A stretch of DNA of 55,514 bases. Origin: Spirosoma fluviale. Lineage in GTDB: Bacteria > Bacteroidota > Bacteroidia > Cytophagales > Cyclobacteriaceae. Both the position numbers and the translations under genes were made by a program. The stretch's first letter is position 1; every line of letters begins with the position of its first letter. Below, in pieces: positions 16,236 through 25,531 of this stretch. The notes under the pieces are model-generated. The model saw nothing but the letters and a program-made list of their open reading frames with translations. It was not told the DNA's origin and did not search any database. The stretch covers positions 1 through 55,514 of the forward strand of contig CAMDEU010000003.1 in assembly GCA_945897085.1 (NCBI GenBank), read 5' to 3'.

Positions 16236-18746
16236 TTACTTTTTTTCCATCACCAAGGGAGCTGGAGTAGCCCATTGATGGATGGGTTTTAGGTCCACCA
16301 CATAGACGCTTCGTCCATGCGTGCCTATGATCAAGTGATTTTCGCGTTCCTGAATCACCATATCGTAAATGGCGACGTTAGGGATTTGGCCCTGGAATAG
16401 GTTCCAGTTTTGGCCTGCATCCAAACTTACATACAGTCCATGGTCTGTACCCAAATACAGGATGTTGGCCATCTTAGGATCTTCAATGATGATATTCACG
16501 GATTCATTGGGAAGATTGGAAGCGATGGAAGTCCAAGTCTTGCCATAGTCTTCGCTTTTGTAGACATAGCTCGTAAACTCATCGTAGCGGTAGCCATTGA
16601 GTGTAATGTAAACCAGTCCTTCTTTTGCTTGCGATGGAGAAATGCTGCTCACCCAGCGATCTTGGGGAAGTCCTGCATTCAGGCTGGTCCAGCTTCCCCC
16701 ATTATTTCGGGTCACCCAGACATTGCCATCATCTGATCCTGCATAGAGTATTCCAAATTCAAGTGGGGATTCTTCTACTACAGTTAAGGTAGCAAAAGGA
16801 ACATTGCCACTTTTTTGATTTTTGGTTAGATCTGGAGAGATGGTCGTCCAGGTATTTCCTTGATCTAAAGACTGGTATACGTACTGCGAACCCATGTAGA
16901 CGATGTCCTGGTTGTGGTAACTCAGCTCCGCTGGCGTTCTCCAGTTCCAACGGTTCGGAGCCTTTCCGATATCGTGGCCTGGGGTGATGCGCTTACGCTC
17001 ATTCGTTTTTTTGTTGATGCGCACATAGTTTCCGAACTGTGAACCGGTGTAGACAATGTCGTTGTTGCGTGTATCTACCGCCACGACCATGCCATCGCCG
17101 CCATACAAGGACTCCCAAGGATCTGCAGGTGCGTTGGTTGACTTGCCATACCATACCCCATTGTCTTGCATGCCGCCATAAATGTTGTAAGGAATGGCAT
17201 TGTCTACCATGATCGAATAAAACTGGGAGATTGGCATCTGGGTGTTCAGGTGATCCCAGCGAGCCCCGCCACCATAGCTTCTATACAAACCCCCATCGTT
17301 ACCGAGTAAGATGTGCTTGGAATCCTTAGGATTGATCCACATGGCTTGGTGGTCGGAGTGAGGTCTGCCGATAGAGTCGGTACGGGAAAAGTTCTTTCCT
17401 CCGTCTCGAGACACTAAGAGCGGTACACCCAGTACAAAGATTTCATTTTCGTTGGCAGTGCTTACCCGAATCTCTCCAAACCAATAGCCATAGGAATTGT
17501 ACAATTGGCTGATATCTGATTCAGATACTAGGGACCAATTCTTTCCACTATCCGTGGATCGATATACCTCTGCACCTTTGATCGGAGCACCAAACATTGC
17601 TGCATTGGCATCCACTGCGCCTCCTAGGTAGTTGGCAATTTGCGTAGTGGTGATTTTACCCGTTTTGAGTTGTCGCTTCAGTTCGGCAGATGTGTATTTG
17701 CTAGCAAACTGGTTTCTGCGAAGAAATGACTCCAGTCTCTTGTCTTCCAAGGCCAAGGCTTGATCGAGGGTCATGCTGGAAAACTCTTCCAACTTAATTG
17801 GATTTTCTTCTGGCTGAGCCCCAGGGCGTTGTCTTGGAGCAGGAGCCGGTTTTTCTGATTTGCCCTGGTTGTCCAAGAGTGCATAGACTACTTCTGGGCT
17901 TGTAAGACTGAAATCAAAACCGATTCTACCTACAAATTCATCTTGTGGAAATCCACTCACCGATTTTTTCCACGTATCTCCCCCATCTTCAGATCTCCAG
18001 ATGGTAGAACCTTTGCCGTTGCCTATAAAGTCATGCGCTTGGCGGAACCGTTCCCAGCTCGCTGCAAGAAGTATGTTTGGATTGGTTGGATGTACCTTGA
18101 TGTCAATGATGCCCGTATTATCGTCAATGTAGAGTACCTTCTTCCAGGTTTTTCCTCCATCGACGGTTTTGTAAAGGCCTCTTTCCTTATTTTTTGAATA
18201 GAGAGAACCCATAGATCCTACCCAGACGATGTCGGGATTGGTAGGGTGAATTTGAATTTGCCCGGTATGCTGGGAGTGAAGCAACCCCATCATTTGCCAG
18301 CTTTTACCGCCATCAACTGATTTGTAAAGGCCTGCACCCGCATAAGTAGATCGGCTGGAGTTGTTCTCTCCTGTACCTACCCAGATTACCTCATTATTGG
18401 ATTTGGAAAGTGCCATAGCACCAATCCCCAGTGCCGCTTTATGGTCAAAAATAGGTGCAAATGACTGCCCATTGTCCGTGGTTTTCCATACTCCACCTGA
18501 AGCTGCAGCCACATAAAAGGTATTCGAATTTGCAGCCACTTCAATGTCAATGATTCGACCAGACATATTGGTGGGGCCCACGTTCTTAGCTTTAAAATCC
18601 GCCAGAGGCGAGGAGGAAAGTAGGGCGCTATGCTTGTTTATGGATTCTTGAAGTGCTTTTTCTGTAGTTGGAGCGATGGATTGGGCACCAACTTTCAGGG
18701 ATAGGAGCCCGCCAACAAGCAGGAGAGCAAAGGTTGATTTTTTCAT
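16236..18746 (-). CDS. Secreted BNR/sortilin-like beta-propeller (glycosyl hydrolase-like) protein
   Basis: 836-residue exported protein (MKKSTFALLLVGGLLSLKVGAQS signal) built of many BNR/Asp-box repeats, for example YKSVDGGKSWQMM, YKTVDGGKTWKKV, WRSEDGGDTWKKS, YRSTDSGKNWSLV and VSLDAGQNWNLF. These form beta-propellers of the sialidase/VPS10 type. Near residues 295-380 the propeller is interrupted by a Pro-rich, helical segment (KPAPAPRQRPGAQPEEN onward). No sialidase RIP/catalytic triad could be identified, so enzymatic activity is uncertain. Such proteins are common in marine Bacteroidota as secreted proteins of unknown substrate. There is no T9SS C-terminal domain; the end is HGRSVYVVDLKPIHQW plus a short tail. 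Confidence 0.8.
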   Translation of the reverse strand: MKKSTFALLLVGGLLSLKVGAQSIAPTTEKALQESINKHSALLSSSPLADFKAKNVGPTNMSGRIIDIEVAANSNTFYVAAASGGVWKTTDNGQSFAPIFDHKAALGIGAMALSKSNNEVIWVGTGENNSSRSTYAGAGLYKSVDGGKSWQMMGLLHSQHTGQIQIHPTNPDIVWVGSMGSLYSKNKERGLYKTVDGGKTWKKVLYIDDNTGIIDIKVHPTNPNILLAASWERFRQAHDFIGNGKGSTIWRSEDGGDTWKKSVSGFPQDEFVGRIGFDFSLTSPEVVYALLDNQGKSEKPAPAPRQRPGAQPEENPIKLEEFSSMTLDQALALEDKRLESFLRRNQFASKYTSAELKRQLKTGKITTTQIANYLGGAVDANAAMFGAPIKGAEVYRSTDSGKNWSLVSESDISQLYNSYGYWFGEIRVSTANENEIFVLGVPLLVSRDGGKNFSRTDSIGRPHSDHQAMWINPKDSKHILLGNDGGLYRSYGGGARWDHLNTQMPISQFYSIMVDNAIPYNIYGGMQDNGVWYGKSTNAPADPWESLYGGDGMVVAVDTRNNDIVYTGSQFGNYVRINKKTNERKRITPGHDIGKAPNRWNWRTPAELSYHNQDIVYMGSQYVYQSLDQGNTWTTISPDLTKNQKSGNVPFATLTVVEESPLEFGILYAGSDDGNVWVTRNNGGSWTSLNAGLPQDRWVSSISPSQAKEGLVYITLNGYRYDEFTSYVYKSEDYGKTWTSIASNLPNESVNIIIEDPKMANILYLGTDHGLYVSLDAGQNWNLFQGQIPNVAIYDMVIQERENHLIIGTHGRSVYVVDLKPIHQWATPAPLVMEKK

Positions 18747-18896
18747 AGTGGGTTGAATAAGAAAATCAAGTTAGGAATTCAAAATGGATTCGAATCTAAA
18801 ATTAGATAAACCGATTATTTGTCGTGGTAAAAGGTTGCAGGCCCTTATTCCAAATGTAATTGGTAGAAAAGGGAATTGTTTTGAAAGGGCCAAAGC

Positions 18897-19592
18897 TTAG
18901 CCAATCAAGTTGCCGGTTTCATCCCAGACGGCAATTTTACTTCGTTCCTCTGTTTTGAGGTATACTCCGGCATACTTATCCGGATTTGCTAAGCCATGCT
19001 TGGTGAGTACAGCGGCAGGAACTCCATCCCAGACGTTGGGCACGTTGCCTTGGTAGCCCATGTATTTCCATCCTTCTTGGGTAGAAAAATACCCTGAGCA
19101 GGTGAGGTTGCGTAGCATATTGAACCAGCGAACACCACCCTGGTAGGCCTCGGTTGCTTTTTCTGGCCAGGCGACCAAATCCACGATCTCCAATACTTGT
19201 GCTGTTTCCAAAGAGTTGAAAAGTTTACCGAATTTTTCTTCCGACTCAAAGTCCAGCCACATCAGGCCTCCTCGCATGGGTGTTTGCATACTGGGCTGAT
19301 CCTTCATCATAAATTCAATAAAATTAGGTACCCCAAGTGTAGTGGCAGCAGGGGATTGCTCGTCGGCAGGCATAATGAGGTCGACAAGGTTCGAGATTTT
19401 TTTCAATTCGTCTTCCGTAAAAAACCTTTCCGCAAGGAGTTTAGCATCACGGACTTTTTCTTCTTCTGTTCGCCCTCCGGGAGTTCCTATAACCGCACCT
19501 TTAAGTTTGACCTGCTCTGGCTCGCAGCCCAGCAATAAGCCTGCTCCAATCGAGCCTGCAAAGAGTAGCTTTAGATTTTCTCTTCTATTCAT
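18897..19592 (-). CDS. Gluconate 2-dehydrogenase subunit 3-family protein
   Basis: 231-residue small subunit of a membrane-associated flavin dehydrogenase. The N-terminus NRRENLKLLFAGSIGAGLLL followed by GCEPE combines a Tat-like Arg pair with a lipobox Cys near residue 23. The body has the family pattern: FTEDELKKISNLVDLIMPAD near 57-77, PNFIEFMMKD, then GGLMWLDFE and FNMLRNLTCSGYFSTQEGW. In FAD-dependent glucose/gluconate dehydrogenases this subunit escorts the catalytic subunit through the Tat system, since the large subunit has no signal of its own. It lies three bases after the GMC gene, a conserved pairing. Confidence 0.9.
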   Translation of the reverse strand: MNRRENLKLLFAGSIGAGLLLGCEPEQVKLKGAVIGTPGGRTEEEKVRDAKLLAERFFTEDELKKISNLVDLIMPADEQSPAATTLGVPNFIEFMMKDQPSMQTPMRGGLMWLDFESEEKFGKLFNSLETAQVLEIVDLVAWPEKATEAYQGGVRWFNMLRNLTCSGYFSTQEGWKYMGYQGNVPNVWDGVPAAVLTKHGLANPDKYAGVYLKTEERSKIAVWDETGNLIG

Positions 19593-19595
19593 GGC

Positions 19596-21338
19596 TTAGA
19601 TATTTTTTTGTTTGAGCTGTTCGATGATGTAGTCCGATGTTCTCCAGGAGAGGGCTAAAATCGTCCAGGTTGGATTTTTATCTGCTTGGGACACAAAAGG
19701 GCCTGCATCCACTATAAACAAGTTTTTGCAGGCATGTACTTGGCAATCAGAACTTACGACACCTGATTTGGGATCGTTGCTCATTCGGGTAGTACCTACT
19801 TCGTGGATGATCCTTCCAGGACCAGCAAGTCCATACATGCTTTCTGGGCCCGGTTTGGAACCCAAAAGAGTGGCTCCAGCTTGAGTCAAAATCTCCTCAA
19901 AAGTATCTTGCATGTGCTTGGCTTGTTTGATTTCTTGGTCTGTCCATTTGTAATGAAAACGAAGTACTGGAATCCCATAGGTGTCGACCACATTCGGATC
20001 GATTTCACAGTAATTGCTGAGCTGTGGGATGCTTTCTCCCCGCCCAGACATTCCTAAGGTCGATCCATAAATTCGGCGGATGTCTTTTTTGAGGCCAGTT
20101 CCATAGCCACCATTTGGGCTAGGATTACCAAATTCATCTTTGAGGTACTTCCGCATACTATCCATGCTGCCTCCTGCTCCGTAGGCGGGCTGTCCCATCC
20201 CTCCCCAATATTCAATGTGGTAGCCGCGAGCAAAATCTAACTTCTTATTGTCTTTCCACCAGGGGGTATACATGTGCATACCGCCTACGCCATCCTCGTT
20301 GTAGCGATCTCGGTCGATCAGGTCGGGTAGAATACCCATGCGATCGGCGCCAGTGGAGTCGTGGAGGTACCTACCCAAAACCCCTGAATCTGCTCCTATT
20401 CCATCAGGATGCGCCTTGGATTTGGAATTCATCAAGATACGTGCAGACTCACAGGCGGAGGCCCCCAAGACCACTACCCTGGATTTTAACTTGTATTCCT
20501 TCCGATCTATCTTGGATACAAAGGATACGCCATTGGCTTTGCCAGTTTCATCTGTAGTCACTTTCCGAACCATGGAATAGGTGTACAGGTCTACCTTTCC
20601 TTTTTTCATGGCTGGATGAATCAGGCAGGTACCTGACGAAAAATCTGCATAAGCCTGGCAAGCGCGGTTGCATTGATTGCAGAAGAAACAAACTCCGCGC
20701 TCCGCATTGATCGGACGGGTAAGCATGGAAAGTCTTCCAGGAATCATCGGGATGCCTGCCTTATCTGCCCCTCGTTTGATGAAAAGTTCGTGTAGTCTCG
20801 GCTTGGGTGGCGGAAGAAAAAAGCCATCTGGCTCGTTAAAAATGCCTTCTTTCGACCCAAAAACTCCGATTAGCTTGTCTACTTTGTCGTAGTAGGGTTT
20901 CAAATCTTCGTAGCCAATTGGCCAATCATGACCAAAGCCATCGATGCTGGCGCGCTTGAAGTCGTTGGGGCCAAAGCGAAGAGAAATTCTCCCCCAGTGG
21001 TTGGTGCGCCCACCTACCATTCGGGATCGGAACCAGTCAAACTGTGTTCCATCTTTTCGGGTGTAGGGCTCGCCCTCTATCTCCCAACCCCCTATGGCTT
21101 GATCAAAATCTCCAAAAGGCCTGATTTCCGTACCAGCACCCCTTCTGGGAGATTCCCAGGGTGGGCGAAGCTGGGTTCGATCTTCTTCCTTGGCAGGGTC
21201 AAAATCTCCACCTGCTTCTACGACTGCTACAGAAAGTCCTGCCTCGGAGAGAATTTTAGAAGCCATGCCTCCACCTGCTCCTGAACCAACAATGATGACG
21301 TCGTAACTATCTTGGGTTTCTTTGATTTGTAAAGACAT
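19596..21338 (-). CDS. GMC-family FAD oxidoreductase with ferredoxin-like Cys cluster
   Basis: 580-residue catalytic subunit. The FAD Rossmann motif DVIIVGSGAGGGMASKILSE is near residue 13 and SRMVGGRTNHWGRISLRFGP near 110 is the second GMC signature. The C-terminal active site is IIHEVGTTRMSNDPKSG with IVDAGPFVSQADKNPTWTI near 545. Near residue 216 it has VCFFCNQCNRACQAYADF, a CxxCxxCxxxC arrangement followed by another Cys, which may hold an Fe-S cluster as in FAD-glucose dehydrogenase. Substrate is likely a sugar or alcohol, unknown in detail. It has no signal peptide, consistent with Tat export together with its subunit-3 partner. No cytochrome subunit gene is adjacent. Confidence 0.9.
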   Translation of the reverse strand: MSLQIKETQDSYDVIIVGSGAGGGMASKILSEAGLSVAVVEAGGDFDPAKEEDRTQLRPPWESPRRGAGTEIRPFGDFDQAIGGWEIEGEPYTRKDGTQFDWFRSRMVGGRTNHWGRISLRFGPNDFKRASIDGFGHDWPIGYEDLKPYYDKVDKLIGVFGSKEGIFNEPDGFFLPPPKPRLHELFIKRGADKAGIPMIPGRLSMLTRPINAERGVCFFCNQCNRACQAYADFSSGTCLIHPAMKKGKVDLYTYSMVRKVTTDETGKANGVSFVSKIDRKEYKLKSRVVVLGASACESARILMNSKSKAHPDGIGADSGVLGRYLHDSTGADRMGILPDLIDRDRYNEDGVGGMHMYTPWWKDNKKLDFARGYHIEYWGGMGQPAYGAGGSMDSMRKYLKDEFGNPSPNGGYGTGLKKDIRRIYGSTLGMSGRGESIPQLSNYCEIDPNVVDTYGIPVLRFHYKWTDQEIKQAKHMQDTFEEILTQAGATLLGSKPGPESMYGLAGPGRIIHEVGTTRMSNDPKSGVVSSDCQVHACKNLFIVDAGPFVSQADKNPTWTILALSWRTSDYIIEQLKQKNI

Positions 21339-21400
21339 AAAAGAATGAGGTTGAATAGAACTAAACTAGCAATTACTTGGCAACTTAGGAAACCTAAAGT

Positions 21401-22078
21401 TTAAAGGGCTTTTGAAATGTAGGGCCATAATGTTTCCATTACCAAGCGATGCCCTTCTGCTGTCGGATGGATCCCATCCGGAAGATTTAAGTCTGGATTG
21501 CCAGCCACACTTTCCAAAAGGAAGGGAATCAACTCAATTGTTTTTTCTTTGGCTATGGCAGGGTAAATGGCCTTGAATTCTTCGGTGTATTCTTGCCCCA
21601 TATTGGGTGGAATCTGCATACCTGCCAGGATGATTTTCGTGTTTGGATATTTAGTTCGAACCTTGTCTACAATGGCTAGGAGATTTTTCTTGGTTTCGGT
21701 GAGTGCAATCCCCCGTAATCCATCGTTGCCACCCAATTCCAGCACAAATAAATAAGGCTCCTCCTCCAAAAACCAATCTAAACGGCTAAGACCTCCCGCT
21801 GTAGTTTCGCCACTCAATCCCCCATTGATCACACGAAAATCTTTTTCCAAGCTATCCAATCGGGTCTGAATTCTTCCTGCAAAGGATTCTTCGGGATCAA
21901 TGCCATAACCCGCAGTTAGGCTATTCCCAAAAAATAAAATAGTCTTTTTACTGGGGGATTCCGCTGTTTGCTCGCCTTCTTTTACCTCCTTTTTTTCTGA
22001 AGGGGTGCTGCAGGAAGTAGCCCAGGCGGCCAAAAAAATAATGAAGCAAATGGAGAAATTGGTAAGTAATGATTTCAT
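21401..22078 (-). CDS. TesA-like SGNH/GDSL arylesterase/lysophospholipase, lipoprotein
   Basis: 225 residues from ATG 22078 (a longer TTG frame begins 22108). Lipoprotein signal FIIFLAAWATSCS, with Cys near 23. SGNH blocks: I, ILFFGNSLTAGYGIDP with catalytic Ser; II, NGGLSGETTAGGL; III, LELGGNDGLRGI with Asn; V, LPDGIHPTAEGHRLV with Asp/His. It is the same family as E. coli TesA (thioesterase I/protease I/lysophospholipase L1). It is divergent from an ABC ATPase-permease pair like ybbA-ybbP, the arrangement found at E. coli tesA. The lipobox suggests it is membrane-anchored in the periplasm rather than soluble. Confidence 0.9.
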   Translation of the reverse strand: MKSLLTNFSICFIIFLAAWATSCSTPSEKKEVKEGEQTAESPSKKTILFFGNSLTAGYGIDPEESFAGRIQTRLDSLEKDFRVINGGLSGETTAGGLSRLDWFLEEEPYLFVLELGGNDGLRGIALTETKKNLLAIVDKVRTKYPNTKIILAGMQIPPNMGQEYTEEFKAIYPAIAKEKTIELIPFLLESVAGNPDLNLPDGIHPTAEGHRLVMETLWPYISKAL

Positions 22079-22131
22079 GTTGAATCGTTTAACTTTTGAA
22101 TAGCCCAAAAAGGGGGTAGGGTGGATATTTA

Positions 22132-22143
22132 CTTTACGCGAAT
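22132..22143 (+). repeat. 12-bp direct repeat copy 1 in the tesA/ybbA divergent region
   Basis: CTTTACGCGAAT, identical to the copy at 22213-22224, same orientation, 81 bases apart, both between the divergent esterase and ABC transporter genes. Possibly a shared operator. Confidence 0.5.
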
Positions 22144-22212
22144 GAATTGTCTTGGTCGATCAATTTGAGCTATCTGTCGACCCGTGAAGCTTAGATGATG
22201 TAATTTTGTTTT

Positions 22213-22224
22213 CTTTACGCGAAT
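22213..22224 (+). repeat. 12-bp direct repeat copy 2 in the tesA/ybbA divergent region
   Basis: Second exact CTTTACGCGAAT. The spacing of 81 bases is close to eight helical turns, so proteins bound at the two sites could face the same side of the DNA (inference). Confidence 0.5.
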
Positions 22225-22297
22225 TCCAAAGTAATTTATACAACCGCTAACAAATTAAGTAAAAATAGCGTTTGACATTTCAACCTTGACCCTATTC

Positions 22298-22975
22298 ATG
22301 TCCATTTTAGAACTTCAAAACGTAAGTAAAACCTATCAAAGTGGCAGCCGAAAGCTCACCGTTTTAGATCAGGTAACCCTTTCTATCCAAGCCGGAGAGA
22401 CACTCGCCATCGTGGGACCTTCAGGAAGTGGCAAAACTACCCTTCTGGGTTTGTGCGCAGGCCTGGATTCCAGTTCCACCGGATCTGTTGTCCTCAATGG
22501 AGAATCCCTTGAAAAGTTAAACGAAGATCAGCGTGCAGCAGTGCGAAGCCGAGATGTAGGATTTATTTTTCAAAATTTTCAGTTGCTTCCAACCCTTACA
22601 GCGCTAGAAAATGTGATGGTGCCGCTGGAATTGAAGAAAAGAAAGGATGCGAAAGAAAAGGCCATGGAGTTATTGGATAAGGTAGGGCTGAAAGATCGAG
22701 CCACGCATTATCCGACACAACTTTCAGGTGGAGAGCAGCAACGCGTGTCCATTGCACGTGCCTTTGCCAATGCGCCCAAAATACTTTTTGCAGATGAGCC
22801 TACAGGCAATTTGGATACCGAAACAGGCACTATGATTGAAAACTTGATTTTCGATCTGAATAAGGAGCAGGGAACTACCCTAGTACTCGTTACGCATGAC
22901 TTGGAATTAGCAGCCAAAACTAGACGAATAGTTCATATCAAAGGCGGAAAAATACAGGAGGATACCCATGCCTGA
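22298..22975 (+). CDS. ABC transporter ATP-binding protein, YbbA/LolD-like
   Basis: 225-residue MacB/LolD-class ATPase from ATG 22298 (a TTG four codons earlier is less likely). Walker A is GPSGSGKTTLL near 38-48, Q-loop FQNFQLLPTLTALENVMVPL near 87-106, signature LSGGEQQRVSIARA near 140-153, Walker B ILFADEPTGNLD near 159-170, and switch His in LVTHDLE. It overlaps the FtsX-like permease gene by eight bases. Together they match YbbA-YbbP, a mechanotransmission-type ABC system adjacent to tesA in E. coli. It probably acts on an envelope lipid or lipoprotein rather than importing a solute (inference). Confidence 0.93.
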   Translation: MSILELQNVSKTYQSGSRKLTVLDQVTLSIQAGETLAIVGPSGSGKTTLLGLCAGLDSSSTGSVVLNGESLEKLNEDQRAAVRSRDVGFIFQNFQLLPTLTALENVMVPLELKKRKDAKEKAMELLDKVGLKDRATHYPTQLSGGEQQRVSIARAFANAPKILFADEPTGNLDTETGTMIENLIFDLNKEQGTTLVLVTHDLELAAKTRRIVHIKGGKIQEDTHA

Positions 22976-25493
22976 TTTTGCTTGGATTTTAAAAATGGCG
23001 CTGCGGGATTTTAGAAAAAATCTCTCCCGCTTGCTACTTTTTGTCTCCTCTATTGTGGTGGGAATAGCGGCTTTGGTGGCGATCAGCAGTTTTGGAGAAA
23101 ACCTAGTTAAAGACATTGATAACCAAGCCAAGGAGCTGTTGGGGGCAGACTTGGTACTTGAAAACAACAAACCTCTTGGCGACATAGGTTTAGATTCTCT
23201 TGCGGTAGAGACAGCATCAGAAGTGACTTTTGCTTCCATGGTAGCCTTTCCAAAAAGTGATGCCAGCCGACTCACACAAGTACGGGCATTGGAGGGGAAT
23301 TTTCCTTTTTATGGAAAGCTAGAAACCATCCCTGCAGCCGGGGAGAAAAGTTTTAGAAGTGGAGGAAAGAAAGCCCTAGTAGAAAAAGCCCTTATGGCCC
23401 AATTTGGAGCACAACTAGGGGATTCTATAAAAGTAGGCGCCCTGAGTTTCCAGATTGTTGGGGAGCTGCAGAAGGTGCCCGGCCAAACTGGGATTACCGC
23501 CAGCGTCGCTCCTGCCGTTTACATTCCTTTGGAGTATTTGAAAGCCACAGGCTTGGTACAATACGGTAGTCGGGTGGAGTACAATCGGTATTTGCAATTT
23601 GCTACTGGTGCTGATGTAGCCAAATTGATCAAGCCATACGAAGCACAGTGGGAACTCGAACGAATTGATGCGGACACCGTTGAAGATCGGAAACAAAGTA
23701 CGGGTCGATCTTTTGGCAACTTATCCAATTTCTTGAGCTTGGTGGCCTTCATCGCCTTGCTGCTAGGCTGTGTAGGAGTGGCTTCTGCCGTAAATGTGTT
23801 TGTCAAGGAGAAATTAGCCTCGGTAGCAGTGCTTCGCTGTTTGGGAGTGGCTTCTTTGGATGTGTTGTTGATTTACCTCCTTGAGATTGTAGGGATGGGC
23901 TTTATTGGAGCCGCGATAGGCTCAATCTTAGGAACTTTATTGCAGTTTGCACTACCCATTGTTTTCGCTGACTTTTTGCCTGTGGAAGTCACTGTTGGGG
24001 TATCCTGGAAATCTGTGGGTTTTGGCATGGTTACTGGCCTATTTGTATCCATACTCTTTGCATTACTGCCCCTCCTCAAGGTGCGTAAGGTTTCGCCAAT
24101 GGCTACTTTGCGACCTGAGACTGCCGATACTACCTTGCTGAAGGATCCTGCTCGATGGGCCGTTCTGGCAGGAATTCTGTTATTTATTTTTGGGTTTAGC
24201 TTTTACCTCCTCGGCAAGGTTACCTGGGCTTTTGGTTTCACAGCCTTTGTGCTAATTGCCTTTGGCATGCTTTGGGGTGTGGGTACTGGGCTGATGTGGG
24301 CCGTTCGTAAATTTTTACCGCTCTCCTTGAGCTACCCATGGCGACAAGCGCTTTCCAATCTGTACCGACCCAACAACCAAACCATCTCCCTTATCGCAAC
24401 CATTGGTCTGGGTACGGCGATGATCAGCACCTTGTTTTTCTTGCAAAATCAGTTGCTCCAGGAGGCGAGGTTTGCGGATAAAAAGGATCAGCCTAACATG
24501 CTTTTGTTTGATATTCAAACCCCTCAACTGGAACAAGTGAAGGCGCAAGTGCTGGAGCGAAAGATGCCTATTTTACAAGAGGTGCCTATCGTCACCATGC
24601 AACTGAATTCCATCAATGGGGTAACTAAAAAAGCAAACGAGGGACTGCCAGAGGAGAAAAACTACAGCCGATGGCTCTACAATCGAGAATTTCGAGTTAC
24701 TTATCGAGATACCTTGATCACTTCAGAGCAGGTTACCGCTGGAGAACTGATTCCAAAGGGTAGCAGAGGAGATAGCATTTTTGTTTCCTTTGAGAAAGGA
24801 TTTGGAGAAGGGAATGGATTCAAAATTGGCGATGAAGTAGAGTTCAATGTGCAGGGTCGCCCCATCAAAACCTATATCGGAAGCTTTCGTGAAGTGAAGT
24901 TCAACCAAGTATCGACCAATTTTGTGGTTCTTTTTCCAGAAGGTGTTTTGGAAGAAGCTCCAAAGTTTCATGTGATCATTACCAAGACCAGCACAGATAA
25001 GCAGGCCGCTGAAATGCAGGCAGATATTGTTCGAAAATTTCCAAATATCTCCATCATCAATCTGGGTACAATCGTAGAAACTTTAGAAGAAATATTGGGA
25101 AAAATCAGCTTTGTGATTCAGTTTATGGCTTTTTTCTCCATTGCTACGGGAATATTGGTGCTGATCAGTTCTTTGATTATCAGCAAGTACCAGCGCATGC
25201 GTGAGAGCATCTTGCTTCGGACTTTAGGCGCTAGCTCAGCCTTAGTTCGGCAGATCAATACCTTAGAATACTTCTTTTTGGGAAGCCTTGCCTCCCTTTC
25301 TGGAATTTTACTTTCCTTCTTCGCTACCTTCCTTTTAGGAAAGTTTGTCTTTCAGCTGAACTTTAGTTTGGCTTGGAGGGAGGGTTTGGTGATTTACTTG
25401 GTGATTACTTTTCTCACTATTATATTGGGCTGGCTTAATGGTCGAAAAATCATCAACCAGCCTCCGATGGAGATTTTGAGAGGGAATGGGTAA
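22968..25493 (+). CDS. FtsX-like ABC permease, YbbP-like
   Basis: 841-residue inner-membrane protein with two FtsX/MacB-type permease cores and large periplasmic domains. The N-terminus is WILKMALRDFRKNLSRLLLF, with TM1 then about 210 periplasmic residues. FLSLVAFIALLLGCVGVASA near 257-276 begins the first core with helices around 300-375. A further helix group near 395-450 is followed by a second periplasmic domain around 490-690. The second core starts at FVIQFMAFFSIATGILVLIS near 714. The ten-helix layout is that of YbbP. Partner of the upstream ATPase, no gap. It is followed immediately by a strong terminator shared with tRNA-Leu. Confidence 0.9.
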   Translation: MPDFAWILKMALRDFRKNLSRLLLFVSSIVVGIAALVAISSFGENLVKDIDNQAKELLGADLVLENNKPLGDIGLDSLAVETASEVTFASMVAFPKSDASRLTQVRALEGNFPFYGKLETIPAAGEKSFRSGGKKALVEKALMAQFGAQLGDSIKVGALSFQIVGELQKVPGQTGITASVAPAVYIPLEYLKATGLVQYGSRVEYNRYLQFATGADVAKLIKPYEAQWELERIDADTVEDRKQSTGRSFGNLSNFLSLVAFIALLLGCVGVASAVNVFVKEKLASVAVLRCLGVASLDVLLIYLLEIVGMGFIGAAIGSILGTLLQFALPIVFADFLPVEVTVGVSWKSVGFGMVTGLFVSILFALLPLLKVRKVSPMATLRPETADTTLLKDPARWAVLAGILLFIFGFSFYLLGKVTWAFGFTAFVLIAFGMLWGVGTGLMWAVRKFLPLSLSYPWRQALSNLYRPNNQTISLIATIGLGTAMISTLFFLQNQLLQEARFADKKDQPNMLLFDIQTPQLEQVKAQVLERKMPILQEVPIVTMQLNSINGVTKKANEGLPEEKNYSRWLYNREFRVTYRDTLITSEQVTAGELIPKGSRGDSIFVSFEKGFGEGNGFKIGDEVEFNVQGRPIKTYIGSFREVKFNQVSTNFVVLFPEGVLEEAPKFHVIITKTSTDKQAAEMQADIVRKFPNISIINLGTIVETLEEILGKISFVIQFMAFFSIATGILVLISSLIISKYQRMRESILLRTLGASSALVRQINTLEYFFLGSLASLSGILLSFFATFLLGKFVFQLNFSLAWREGLVIYLVITFLTIILGWLNGRKIINQPPMEILRGNG

Positions 25494-25529
25494 AAAAAAT
25501 CCCCTTTCTATTGAAAGGGGATTTTTTTG
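25494..25529. terminator. Bidirectional terminator between ybbP-like gene and tRNA-Leu
   Basis: AAAAAAATCCCCTTTC and GAAAGGGGATTTTTTT form a perfect stem with a small loop and A/T runs on both sides. On the minus strand it directly follows the tRNA 3' end. Confidence 0.92.
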
Positions 25530-25531
25530 TG

